Of a stretch of DNA of 64,000 bases, positions 45,851 to 57,504 are shown piece after piece. The first letter of the stretch is position 1. Each line of letters begins with the position of its first letter. Source of the stretch: Polytrichum commune (lineage: Eukaryota; Streptophyta; Polytrichopsida; Polytrichales; Polytrichaceae); NCBI GenBank assembly GCA_950295325.1, contig OX485803.1, positions 3,472,001 through 3,536,000 on the forward strand, in the 5' to 3' direction. The position numbers were made by a program, and so were the translations under genes. Under the pieces are notes generated by a model, which was not told the DNA's origin, searched no databases, and worked only from the letters and a program-made list of their open reading frames with translations.

Positions 45851-47105
45851 CTTAACTGGCCGGGACTTTGGTGGTGTCTTCATAAACCTCTCTCTCTCTC
45901 TCCATCGAGAAGGTGAAATTTGGGGTGACGTGTGTACTTTGTAGCCTGCACATGATTCTATTTAGGGATGGATTTGTTACGGAAATTTACATAGCAATGT
46001 GTGTCTCAAGTTAGTCGAATGGGGATGAAATGGCCCCAAGCGCAGAGGGAGTTCGTTTCCTCCAAGCGAAGGGCCTTCCGTCCTCATCAATGAGTTTATG
46101 TAGACATCATGGAGCTCAAATACCCAATAAATATGTACTCAAGCCCTTCATTTATTTTAGGGGTTTCTAATGTCGTAGTGGTCACAAACATTTTGACAAG
46201 GTGAAGTGAAAATGCAAGGGCCGATTTCGAATGCAACATTTCTTGTGGTAGTCGTAGTTTGTGAAACAAATCATCGAACTTTTTGATCGAATTTTGGTTA
46301 GACTTACTACTATTAGGTGTAGGTCAATGCCACATTTGCATAATAATAATGTTGCAAGCTTTGACATGAAATGTCAGGATCTAACATTTCAAATACCCTA
46401 GTGCAAATTGGTCTTATTACATGATACGGCCACAGTTTGAAGGGTTATTTACACACGGCCACAACCACAACCTTGGTGGTTGATGTTTAAAGTTTATATT
46501 CTTTGGCTTTGTTCTTGCGGGATACAAGGGGGGGGGGGGGAATAAGTTGCATTGATGACAACCACAAATTGTTGTGAGGCCAAATCCACCACCCTTAAGC
46601 GTCCTAGTCCGGGTGATGGCTTTGCGAGTCACATGTATCTCTTACAAACTTGAACCATGTGCAAAGTAATTTTTATGTCCAAAAGAACACATATTGTTTC
46701 CACTCATTGTACTTTATTAATGTTAGCCTCTTGGCTTGTGGTAGAGTTGGCTTTCTCAAGTGTCCAACCCGTGGCTTTAGCCACACATGCCCTTAAGGAC
46801 ATTCCCCTCGCTCGTTTAATCTTCACTTCCATTTTCTTGCCATTGCAAGAATCTTCCACATTCTCCATTAATAATGCAAGTGAGTTATTTTGACCAAGAG
46901 GTGCAAGTGTTGAAAAACACTTTTCTCAATGGTTAAACACACTCATACAAACCCACACGTGGCACCAACTAGCCTAAATGAATATAACTTCTTAGCTACC
47001 ACTAAAGATGGCCCAATGTGACATAGTTTTTTATGTGCTAATACTTACTACTTGAGCTAGCCTTGCTAACCCCTAGATAGTCTAAATGAATTGTTGCTAG
47101 GCAAC
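45851..47105. other. No gene recognised
   Basis: Contains a (CT)n tract near 45,891-45,902 and a G run near 46,530. The frames at 46,417-46,632 (minus) and 46,657-46,893 (plus) show no family motif. Confidence 0.4.
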
Positions 47106-47312
47106 CCAGATGCCTTCTGATTCCAGTCCCAGGTGTGGTCTAACCTCCAAGCCCAACTGCCTTTGATTCCAGTCCTGGGTGGTCTAACCTCCAAGCCCAG
47201 CTGCCTTCTGATTACAGTCGCGGTGTGGCCTAACTTACCAAGCCCAACTGCCTTCTGTTCCAGTCCCGGGTGGTCTAACCTCCAAGCCCAACTGCCTTCT
47301 GATTCCAGTATA
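47106..47312 (+). repeat. Minisatellite, about 50-bp unit, four to five copies
   Basis: GCCTTCTGATTCCAGTCC, GGTGGTCTAACCTCC and AAGCCCAACT recur at about 47,111, 47,159, 47,203, 47,250 and 47,297, with small indels between copies. Units have diverged by a few bases each. The frame through it is an artefact of the repeat. Confidence 0.9.
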
Positions 47313-48825
47313 TGAAGTTATAATACCCGAATGGGTATCCCAACCACTAGTTGCACCCTAATCCAAACTCTCTCCTTCCCTAATCACATGTTTTCTAAGT
47401 TTTTCTTCTTCTTTCTTTTTCCTTGCTCCTAAATAATAAACTAATCTAACACACTAATTCCACTAACTACTAACTAATCAATACGTGCAACTTTAAACTC
47501 TAAGAGCTCCCTCAATTGGGAGGCATTGAGAGAGAGAGCTTAACTAATTAACTTCACTAAGAACTAATGTCTCACACACGTGGCTCAAGCTCTTTAAGAG
47601 CTTGCTCTCTTGAGAGCGCTTGATGGAGAGAGAGGAAAATGAGAGAGAAACCACCTTAAGTAGCAAAGAGGGAGAGAGGGAGAGAGGGAGAGAGAGGTGA
47701 GGATAGGGTGAGAGGATTAGCACCTCCAATCACAATCCCTTAACCTTCACCTTCAAAGTAGGGACTAATCCCCTTCCACCAAGCTTCCTTCTTCCTAAAC
47801 TACCAAGGTGGATCCAAAAGTGGGCATTTAACCCGTGGAGCTCACCTTGCCTCACCTTACCCCCTACTCACATAATCAAGGCATTATCCTATTGAACTTA
47901 AACCTTGAAATAACCACCCAACACATTCTAAAGTCTAAACTTAAATCCAAACCACACTTCACTCTTTTTATGTTTTGTGAATAATCATAACACATCAAAG
48001 TCAAACTAAAATTGGTTTCGAAGAGTTAATCACCACATGTGGGCACCATTTTGGGCTCACAATTGTCTTGCTTCATCACCTACAATCTTTCTTCTATTTA
48101 GTGTAGGATTCATAATCTTGAATCTTTTGTCACTAATTTGGTTATCTTGGTTTATCGAGGTAACACTAATAAAAAACCACATTACTTTGCAAAATAGAGA
48201 AATTTATGTAGTGTGCAAAAGACTTCTATTTCAAAATCTATTGTGGGCTCAAACATGCAAGCATACACCCAACTATGAAAAAATATCTAAAATGCACTAT
48301 TCACGTCAAGCAGTGACAACACAAGGCATGCCAAACCGTCTTTAAAACTTTTGTTTAGTGCTTTTGAATATTTTTGAGATTACAAACTTTGATCACTTTA
48401 ACCACTACGCTCTTTGACCACTTGTAGTGGTGACTGTGTTCCAAAAGTTGTGCTAAGACAATGGTGGCAGACGCCCATACAATGACGCAAGTGAACAACA
48501 CTCATTTTAATGAGCCACTTTGTTTCACAAAACAACTTTCAATTAAAGTGAGCCTTCCTAAACGATGGCACATCTATGAAGCGCTCACATTGGATAGAAA
48601 AAAAGTGTCGTGACAAAAGGCATAGTTGAGGGTGGTTGTAATGGTTGTAATTTACTTTTACCAATTTCAATCCATTTACAGTCATTGTGTGGTACCATAA
48701 GGGGACTTCAAGGCTAAAAATGGGAGAGGGCTTGAAACTTTACACTCGAACCCAAGGTTATTCGTTCCCACTTTAGTATGTACCAACATGATGGACAATA
48801 ATGAAGGACAAATCCACTATTCAAT
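47313..48825. other. No gene recognised
   Basis: AT-rich sequence with a GAGAGAGG tract (47,664-47,697) and a CTCTTGAGAGC-type local palindrome near 47,590-47,625. The plus frame at 48,037-48,345 has no recognisable motif. Confidence 0.4.
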
Positions 48826-48827
48826 CT

Positions 48828-49153
48828 AGTAGAAAACTATGCCCAAAAACACCGCAGCCGAAATTGACTGCATTTCTTTAGACCAGCCTGATCTGCAGTC
48901 GCTAAACAATTATAAATTTTTCTTTTTCATTTAATAGCTGAAATTGTAAAAACAATTGGGCGTGTAATATACCGTTGGAAAGGTATTTTCAAGACGTTTC
49001 CAATGGTACATTACACGCCCCCAAATTCCTAAAATTTCAATCGCTAAACCAAAAAAACAAATCTGCAATCGTTTAGAGACTGTAGATCAGGCCGGTGAAA
49101 AGAACCGAAACCGATTTTGGCTGCGGTTCTTTTTGGAATAGTTTTCTACTAGT
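48828..49153. mobile_element. 326-bp foldback element with CTAGTAGAAAAC ends
   Basis: Long arms pair over about 150 bp: CTAGTAGAAAACTAT, CCGCAGCC, CCTGATCTGCAGTCGCTAAA and GGGCGTGTAAT in the left arm have inverse partners in the right arm. The terminus (ACTAGTAGAAAA) resembles ends of CACTA-related plant MITEs. That link is from memory of the motif, not a search. The duplication was not resolved. Confidence 0.7.
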
Positions 49154-50645
49154 GATGGCAACTAAACTATAATGCTTTTACTACATGACACAATATTCTT
49201 CAAGAGCCCATGCTACTCCTCATAATGGGAATTAATGTGGACCGCATTGATCTAAGTGTTCTAGAAACTTAATGTGAGTGTTTGATTTATTTTTGTGCTA
49301 CTTTTGATGTAAGGCGACTCTTTTGATTTATGTAAGGTGTTGGTCGAAAGTTTTCAAGGAAAAGAGAGGGAAGACATGGGGCCCTGGACCTACGCAAATT
49401 CCACCATGACTAAAAAATTAAAGTGGCCCATGCTAATTTTCCATCCACTATAAGAGGACTACTAAGTGTACAACTTGTGTGTAAAGGGGGGGGGGGGGGG
49501 GGTTAAGATGAAGGTGGCCCAAACCATAACCATCTAAGTGGTTGTTTGTGAATGGCCTTGGAGGTAAGGCATGTGGCCCCTTGTGGGCACTTCCAACTTC
49601 ACATTCGATTCTAGTTGTTGGATTAATTTAGGAATTGTCTTATAAATTTAGCAATTATAGGTCATGAAGATTGTTGTTTGAAGTTTTAAAATCAAAGCAC
49701 ATATACAATATGTTTAAGAGACCCAAAACCAAATGTTACTCTCCAAACAATCACATAATCACTCCCACTTGTTCAAGTATTGAACTTAATATGGATTTTT
49801 ATATTTTGAGTACATAATCCAATATTGTTGCAACCAAATTTCTTTTTGGTGTTTATTCAGAGCTACAAGCTATGCCATGCACCGATTAGGTATCTAGGTG
49901 TTTGCCATGTTTGATTAAGAAGAATGACCACGTAATGAAGCCTACATGCCACTAATAGAAAGGGGTTTGAAAGTTTTAAGCAACACAATTCAAAACAACT
50001 TGATTTCAATGTTCTCATGATTGCATGGTCCAAAACAACAATCATGATTTGCTTTGGAGCATGGTTGTGTCATTTTTAAGATTATGTTGTTGAGACCCTA
50101 TTTTGTCCTAAGGTAGATGATGCTAAAAAGTAACCCCGAAACCTTGCACAATAGGTCCACGTTGCTTATGAGATTGTTTATTGCCTTCACATCATGCTCC
50201 CATGTTGATTCTCTACCAATAAAACCTTGAACCATGTCTAACAATTGCATACAAAGTTCAAATAAGACGTATGTCGGTGAGTTGGAATCACCATGTCGAT
50301 TGCTCAAGTGGCGTTGTTAAATTTTAAATAAAATAGTAATATATATGCTCAATGCTTAAAATGTTAGGTTTAGTACCATCTACTTTAGTGTACATCAATT
50401 TGATATTTCCATAACACAACTTATTAGTCAAAGACATAGGGTGGCTTAAACCCATGGCCTTAACTCCAGATCCATGGGAACTTTGAGGTCAAGCGGTATA
50501 AGGCTGAAATAGTACTTGAATGGGTGACCTTCCTAGCACTTGATATTTGGTGCACCCTATCATCTATGGTCCACCCAATCATAGTGGGGGTATCCATATG
50601 AACCGGATATTTCTAACCAACCATGTGAGAACCTAGGGACATGCC
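49154..50645. other. No gene recognised
   Basis: AT-rich sequence with a G run (49,488-49,502). Only short motif-free frames. Confidence 0.4.
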
Positions 50646-50649
50646 CTTA

Positions 50650-51043
50650 GAGCATCCTCAGTCGGTCTAGGTAAAGCTCACTGCAAACCAAAACCTATCT
50701 TTTGACTGACCTAAAATTAGAAACTGAAATTACCATCATTAGAAGCACACCTAAATAAACGTGAGATATTTCTCAAGAAAAAAGAATTGTAAAAATTTGA
50801 CGTAGGTGAAATCCCTCATTGAAAACACCACATTTTCAAAATTTAGAGGGAGTGCACCAAATCTTGCTTTAAAATGGAAAGATCCTCCCACACTCCCTCC
50901 AAATTTTTGACATTTAGAGGGAGTGTGGGAGGATCTGTCCATTTTAAGCAAGATTTGGTGCACTCCCTCTAAATTTTGAGCAATTTTAAGCAAGATAGGT
51001 CTTGGTTTGCAGTGAGCTTTACCTAGACCGACTGAGGATGCTC
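50650..51043. mobile_element. 394-bp Tourist-like foldback (TTA duplication)
   Basis: The ends GAGCATCCTCAGTCGGTCTA and its inverse pair over about 50 bp. TTA flanks both sides (50,647-50,649 and 51,044-51,046). A second, inner pair of about 65 bp (TTAGAGGGAGTGCACCAAAT against its inverse, continuing through TCCTCCCACACTCCCTC) makes most of the element one long hairpin. About 140 bp in the left arm (50,700-50,838) are unpaired. Confidence 0.75.
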
Positions 51044-51457
51044 TTAGGAGGTAATAAGTGCCAGCCGATTGGTTCGTGACTCCATACCCGTTCAAGATGT
51101 TCACATGTGAAAAGAAATAGTATTGACCAACGGGACCCCTTAATTTCTCATAACGATTGTTCCAAGGTTACATTGAAACTTAGACGTACTTGAAAGTGAA
51201 GCAACACCATAATTCACACCAACGGCACCATTAGGGTTTGTCTTTTCCCTCCTTCCTTCTTGTCTTTCAAGATTATAGTGAAGGACGTATGCGTCGTCCT
51301 TGGCTTCAGTGTGTGGAAGGGGCAAATGCTGCATGGTGAGGCATATTCTATAGATTCCTCTAGAATGGTCAGCGACTTTCGCAAAGTCTTGAATGTGGAC
51401 CGGTTATTTCTCAATCTCAATCAATGATCAGGGAGAATCGGCAGTTAGTTACAAATG

Positions 51458-51850
51458 AACTGGTTGAGTTTGAGAAATAACCGGTTGAAGTTCAAGACTG
51501 CAGGCAAATTACCGATCATTTTAGAGGGATTTATAGAATATACCCAAATTTAATAAAAAATACCGGAGGATGTCAACATGTAACTAGTTGGACTTGCAAA
51601 CACTAGGATCTCAACCAATTATGCCCAACAATCTCCCGATCATTGATCTCAACCAGTGCCCGGGAAGTTTTTGGGCAAATATAGTCGGTCAAGATCCTAG
51701 TGATTCTAAATCCAACCGGTTACATGTTGACATGCTCCGGTTTTGCTATTATTCAGTTGCGGTATATTCCTCCGTAGATTCCTCCAAAACAACCGGTAAT
51801 TCTCCTGAAGTCTCCAACTTCAACCGGTTATTTCTCGAATTCAACCGGTT
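51458..51850. mobile_element. 393-bp foldback, AACCGGTT family (complete copy)
   Basis: The left arm (AACTGGTTGAGTTTGAGAAA, AACCGGTTGAAGTTC, CATGTAACTAGTTGGA) and the right arm (its inverse, with CAACCGGTTA repeated) are complementary over about 160 bp each. AACCGGTT or close variants recur about every 20-60 bp throughout. Single arms of the family occur at 11,925, 12,580 and 52,535. No coding capacity. Confidence 0.65.
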
Positions 51851-52534
51851 CATCTGGACCTGACCGCCGGTTCTTCCCGGACATGGATCGATCTTGACCG
51901 GTTCCTGTGTAACAAGCAGCCGGCTGTCCCCATGCATTGGTTAAGGAAACCCAAGATTCAGTCTGCGCGAGAGGTGATCCAAACCAATGCTTCAATCACT
52001 CAATTGCCCTACTAACTTAAATAAAGAGGGCAGAAGCCATGAGATCTAGTGGGACTGTGGCAGCTGGGGAGGGGAGGGGAAGGGGGCTGCCGGACTCATG
52101 AGCAATAAGTGAACACTTTTGCTGCATCGACACAGCAGGCTAGGACCACGGCGCAGAAAGCTACTTACATGCTCACTCGGAGTGAGACCCGTGCTGCAAC
52201 GAGGGACAGCAATTAAAGCCTAAAGCCTGGCACCAGGTATGTACCTGCTGCAGAGCATCGTACCACCTGGTAAAATTGTTGGTGCTGCTAAACAATCTAC
52301 TGTTGCTTGCTAGCTAGCTAGCTACGTTGGCAGATCAGATGCTCAAAGTTACTTGTTGGAGTATGTACTGAACGGCCCAACATAAATAATGGACCTAATT
52401 CATTCCTTTCGCAACTTGCCTCAATCTTGCTGACTCACCCCAGGCCCACCCGCTCGCCCGCCCGCCTGCACACGCATGTGGATAATGGATTGGTTGCCAA
52501 GGGGAGCGAGCGAGAAGTGGCCGCTATTAATAAG

Positions 52535-53002
52535 TTAGTTTGAGAAATAAGCAGTTGAGGTTCCTCGCGACTTCAGGAGAAGTACCCATCATGTAAGGAG
52601 AATCTGGAACGGGATATACAACCCACATTACGAAGGAAACCCAGAAGATGTCCTGGTTGGTCTTGGAGACACTAGGATCTGGACAATTGTAATACCACAA
52701 AGTAACACTCCCCGGACACTGGTTAATTACCAGGCTTCGAACTTTCTCTGGGACGATCTGTATCTGAAGACAGTAAAATATATGGGACTTCAGGAGAAGT
52801 ACCCATCATGTAAGGAGAATCTGGAACGGGATATACAACCCACATTACGAAGGAAACCCAGAAGATGTCCTGGTTGGTCTTGGAGACACTAGGATCTGGA
52901 CAATTGTAATACCACAAAGAAACACTCCCCGGACACTGGTTAATTACCAGGCTTCGAACTTTCTCTGGGACGATCTGTATGTGATGACAGTAAAGTATAA
53001 GT
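52535..53002 (+). repeat. AACCGGTT-family arm carrying a fresh 217-bp tandem duplication
   Basis: The arm begins AGTTTGAGAAATAAGCAGTT. The segment 52,569-52,785 is then repeated at 52,786-53,002, with only a handful of differences (for example CAAAGTAACAC versus CAAAGAAACAC, TATCTGAAGAC versus TATGTGATGAC). Such near-identity implies a recent event. Confidence 0.85.
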
Positions 53003-53612
53003 TATGGTGCGAGAGCCGTCACTTTTGAGCGCTAGCTGAGCAAAGATAGTTTTTACTAGGTTTTGAAAGTTCTAGATTACGATCATCGTTAGCGATTGAC
53101 AGGGGATTCCACTGTGGCACCAGAGTCGGATTCAATTGAATTCCATATGCAAAAGGGTTTCAAAGTTTATTGATAGATGCGCATCTCTCTCGATGTATAA
53201 GGTAAGTGCACCAATGACCGCACGAGCAATCTTCAAATCCTTGTAAGTACAAATTTACAAGCTTAAATTGTTTCAAATTTTGAAGGATTGTTAATTGTGA
53301 AGTGAGGATTCTCTTACAAAAAAATAAAAATGAAAGATATTTAGATTTGTGAAAGCTATCACAAATTGAATCCAAACATACACAGGTGGATCTCAAGAGC
53401 TTAGTGAGCCCTTCACCGCATAGTGTGCGGTACCTATACATTCACGTTCTCTCCGAAATTCCCTGAACGTTCCCGAAGTTCATGCGAGAGTTCTCAGGAT
53501 TGAAAACTGTGCGGTGGATGTGCGGTGGCTGTGCAGTCCGTGGGCCGCGTTCGGTCAATGGCGCACTTACCCTACATCTCTTTCTCAGGAAAAAAAAACG
53601 AGTAATATTCAG
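53003..53612. other. No gene recognised
   Basis: The minus-strand frames at 53,160-53,660 have no motif I recognise. No repeat with clear ends. Confidence 0.4.
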
Positions 53613-53614
53613 TA

Positions 53615-53928
53615 CGCTAAAAAGGATATTTAGTGCTTGATACACTAAATACGAACGCATACACTAAATGTCAACAACCTTATGATAGAAAGTAACATTA
53701 AATGTAAATTCGAACACTAAATATCAACTATGGTAATATGTGGAAGTAACATGTTTGAATTTAGTGTTAGTAAGGATATGAAAAAAAACAATGATACAAG
53801 GAGGATTCCATCATATCTTCTAGCATTTATGTCTAGCATTAATTGTCAAGGAATTGAAAATTAATGTTGAGCAGGGTAGGATGGTAACAACATTACATAT
53901 AATCAAACATTAAATATCCTTTTTAGTG
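53615..53928. mobile_element. 314-bp mariner/Stowaway-like MITE (TA duplication)
   Basis: The ends CGCTAAAAAGGATATTTAGT and the inverse of CATTAAATATCCTTTTTAGTG pair over 21 bp. TA flanks each side (53,613-53,614 and 53,929-53,930). A TA dinucleotide target is typical of Tc1/mariner relatives. The ends are not the classic Stowaway CTCCCTCC. Interior AT-rich. Confidence 0.6.
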
Positions 53929-53930
53929 TA

Positions 53931-56427
53931 TTGATAAGGTAGATAAGGAGTTACACTCAACATTTTATCATCAACAACATAATTTCAATTTTCAATGTTG
54001 AATGTAAAGAAGTTTTTTGGTTTGGGTTCAATTGAACAAAACTCACAGGGAAGGCTAAATAAGTGTTAGTTTGGGGTTCTAGGTGTCACTATTAGGTTAA
54101 GTGATAGGTCACAAATTTTTTAAAGTAAGAATTGGAGAACCAAACCTATAATAGACTTGGTTTTGGGAGATATTTTATGGGGTAATATGAGTTATAAAGG
54201 TCGATAACAAAGATCACTCAGTACAATACATACAATTGCATAGTCTCTCCCTTACAACCAACCATAATCCAGTAGTAACCACTTGATATACCCTTGATTT
54301 CAATGCAACGAGTCTTAGCTCATCAATTGTCTTTTGAATGCTATTAACGTCATATAATCAGGGCCAAAGGTACCCCAATATGTTACATGATCTTTAATGG
54401 ATCATAAAATATTGTATTAAAAACCATGTAGGTTACTGGGTTAATTTATTTATCTTGGATTTTATGAGTCTGTTCGGCCATTTTCCTAAACTGAACTGAC
54501 GAAAGGATATCCACCAGTAAGTTTCCGAAACTATGGTCCACGGCAATTGAGGGAGGTGCCAAAACAATGTAAGTTCCTTGATTTTTAGTTAATTCTAATT
54601 ATAATTCAAAAGTGCTCCCTATTTTATTTAGGTGATATTCAATTATAGCAATAATTTGAACTATAGTCTTTGATAGTAGTCTATAATGGTTACATTAGTA
54701 ATCAATTCAAGATTGTTTCACAATTTAGTTTGATAATTTAAATTTTGCATGCCTAATTAATTTATCTCCTTTTAGATTTTCAAAGTTCATTCAATTTAAA
54801 GTCATCTTATTATGGATTCAATAATTAGTTTCTAATTCTTTAATTAATCAAAAACCTCACAAGGCCATCGTCAACCCTTATAGATAGATTGTGCCCTTGG
54901 ATTGGTTAACCTTGTAATTTCTTTTGCTACTATTAGTGGCTGCCAAAAATTCCCCAATTTGCACATACACGTGGCCAATCATCCTTTCACCTACTTGATC
55001 ACTTGTACAAACAATCGTCAAGGGTCGAGTCCAATATTGTATCAACAACTCTTGATCTCCGAAAGGTCAATTCACACGCCCAAGGCAATATCTTCTAGTA
55101 GCAACGCCAACTCCAGGCTATGGTCTTCCCCAAATTCAAAATATGATAGGGAGATTAATAAACTAGACACCCCCATGGTGATAGATTATAATGCAAATCA
55201 TCTTCCACCAATTAACAAATCCCAATGATTTTGGGATTTATGAGTTCGATCCATAAACCTATGTTGTTGATCAGGACAGAATTCTTCACTCCAATTACCT
55301 ATGGGCAATCCCTACAATCTAGGAGGGATTAATTCTCACCTTATCTTCTTAAGGTTGGTTTTTTGCTTATCTCAAACAATTACGTTAGGGATGGATCAAC
55401 TTCTTCTTACTTCCTTATAGCCATGATATTTCATGTGGGAAGCCAAACAATTGATCCTCTCTCTTATCTTTCTCTTGCCCTTATGGTACAAAACTTCACA
55501 CTCTTGCCCATGGTCTTTGCAATGATGACATTGGTGAAGTCTACTACAATGCCCACATTTGAGGCGGTGATCTCTCTTCCAACACTAATAGATAAGACAA
55601 GGATTCATGCATGTTTTCTTCGAATTATTGACTTAGTCGGTTTTAACTCAAAAATGTTCAGCCACTCTTATACATGAGTGTGGACATATAGGTGCTTCGT
55701 AGGACAATTTATCATAATTGGCCCACAAATCTTACAAGACAAAATTCCATAAACCACTATGCTTCTAAATCTCCTCTTCATTCAACGAGGGTTTCTTAGT
55801 CAAAGATCTCAATAAGACTATGGCCTTTGGCTAAAATCGCATCAGTTGATAGCCACACTTCACTCACAATTCGAAAAACTAGTTTTACTTTAATAAAGCT
55901 TTACACCTTCAAAAATTTGCTTTAGACTATAGAGCATGAATAAATTCCCTTTTGAGATTCAACTTAATTGTTTATACATCTATGTTAAGCAAGCTATCAC
56001 AATCAATGGCCACTTTCAGAAAAACAATCTCACATTATACAAGGGCTTCAGACCACGTAGACTCAATCAAACTCTGGTAATAATCAAATATTTACTAGGA
56101 ATTGTCCTCTCTCCTCTTCAAAGCATGAGTATATAGCCAACCAATGACACAAGACTATTTTTGTCAAGCTTGAGAAGGGTTAAAATACTTTGATTTATCA
56201 ACCAAGAGTCACCTACCCTGGAAATCATTCATATAATGGTGTTAATTGAACTCTTGACCTAGTTGATATGCTCTCTATAACGCACTAGCCAAATGTTCAC
56301 ATGGAACAATCTTATCACAACCGACTACAATTCTTAGAAGATTATCTCACAACACCAAAGGGTGTCAAACTATGTGAGTTTATTATAGACTATATCATTC
56401 ACAACTTTCTCTACATATATTATCCTC
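53931..56427. other. No gene recognised
   Basis: AT-rich DNA. The plus frames at 54,902-55,228, 55,363-55,677 and 55,936-56,136 show no domain I know. They may be scattered relics of one older retroelement, but I cannot show it. Confidence 0.35.
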
Positions 56428-56429
56428 AT

Positions 56430-56938
56430 GCCCCCTCCCCACTTGACATTAGCAAATAACCAAAGACTTCCCTAAAACCCGGGTAAAGCTCCCTCGGTTA
56501 TAGCGGACACGTCCGGCTATCCCAATGCACCTACAAGAACTTGCTCTGGAGATTTTTGAGTAGGTTTTAGTCAAGTAGCTTTCACACATGTTCATTGTTT
56601 TATCTACCAACCAATGAATGTTGGATAGTTTTTGTCCCATCCCCAAATGCCTTAATACTTACCATCGGTTTTTGTTAATGGAGCTCCTTGTGCCCTCATA
56701 GCTAAGACTAAAAGCAACCAATCACAAGAGCGGGAGGCAACACTTTTAGAAGTCCTACATTCTTGCCTCATGTCTAGGTACCAATGGGAGGGTCGGTAGT
56801 TTTAGCTTAAAACCTCCACTTTTAAGCCATGCCACATCATTTGCCAACTAGGCTTGGCACTAGATAATGTCGATGGTGTGAACGCTCATTTTTAAGAACC
56901 CACTTTTAGGCTTAGCTAATGTCAAGTGGGGAGGGGGC
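56430..56938. mobile_element. 509-bp inverted-repeat element
   Basis: The left end GCCCCCTCCCCACTTGACAT is matched exactly by the inverse at the right end, with TTAGC following on both, giving 25 bp of perfect inverse match. The interior is non-coding. Flanks (CAT and ATC) do not show a clear duplication. Confidence 0.65.
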
Positions 56939-57504
56939 ATCACTCCTTCAAACAATCACACATAAGTCTTCCACTCATGAGCAAAGAACTTATCCTCACA
57001 AGCCGGGGCTTCACACCCTGATAACTTCATACTATAGAAAATGGTATTGGACAACCGGATAATTACAAAAGGACCACACTCTTCTTGAGAGAGGATAAAA
57101 AAATTGTCCATCTTCCTTTCTTTGTCCATGACTATACTTTGACTATGGCATATATTGTGATATATGGAAGAGGAGTCTGGTAGTCCGGCCACAAGGGGCA
57201 CATATATGTCCATAGACATATTTTTAAATTCACCTTCAGTTTTTCACAAGTCTATTGTCCTTGCACTAAATCCTCCCCTAGTCTCAACTAATAGTCATAA
57301 TTGTTTTGTTATGAAATTACTAACGTCCTTTCAATTAAGTGCAACTAAATTTCAAGATTGCTTATTATTTTCTAGTCTTGAAAGGATTTCTTAATTTAAA
57401 TAAACCCAAAATTTGAGAAGAGACCTCGTTGGCTGACAAGCAAAAATGACATAGCCCCGTCCTTTACGATTGGCGCCTCAACCAATCTTCATTCTCTTGG
57501 TTGA

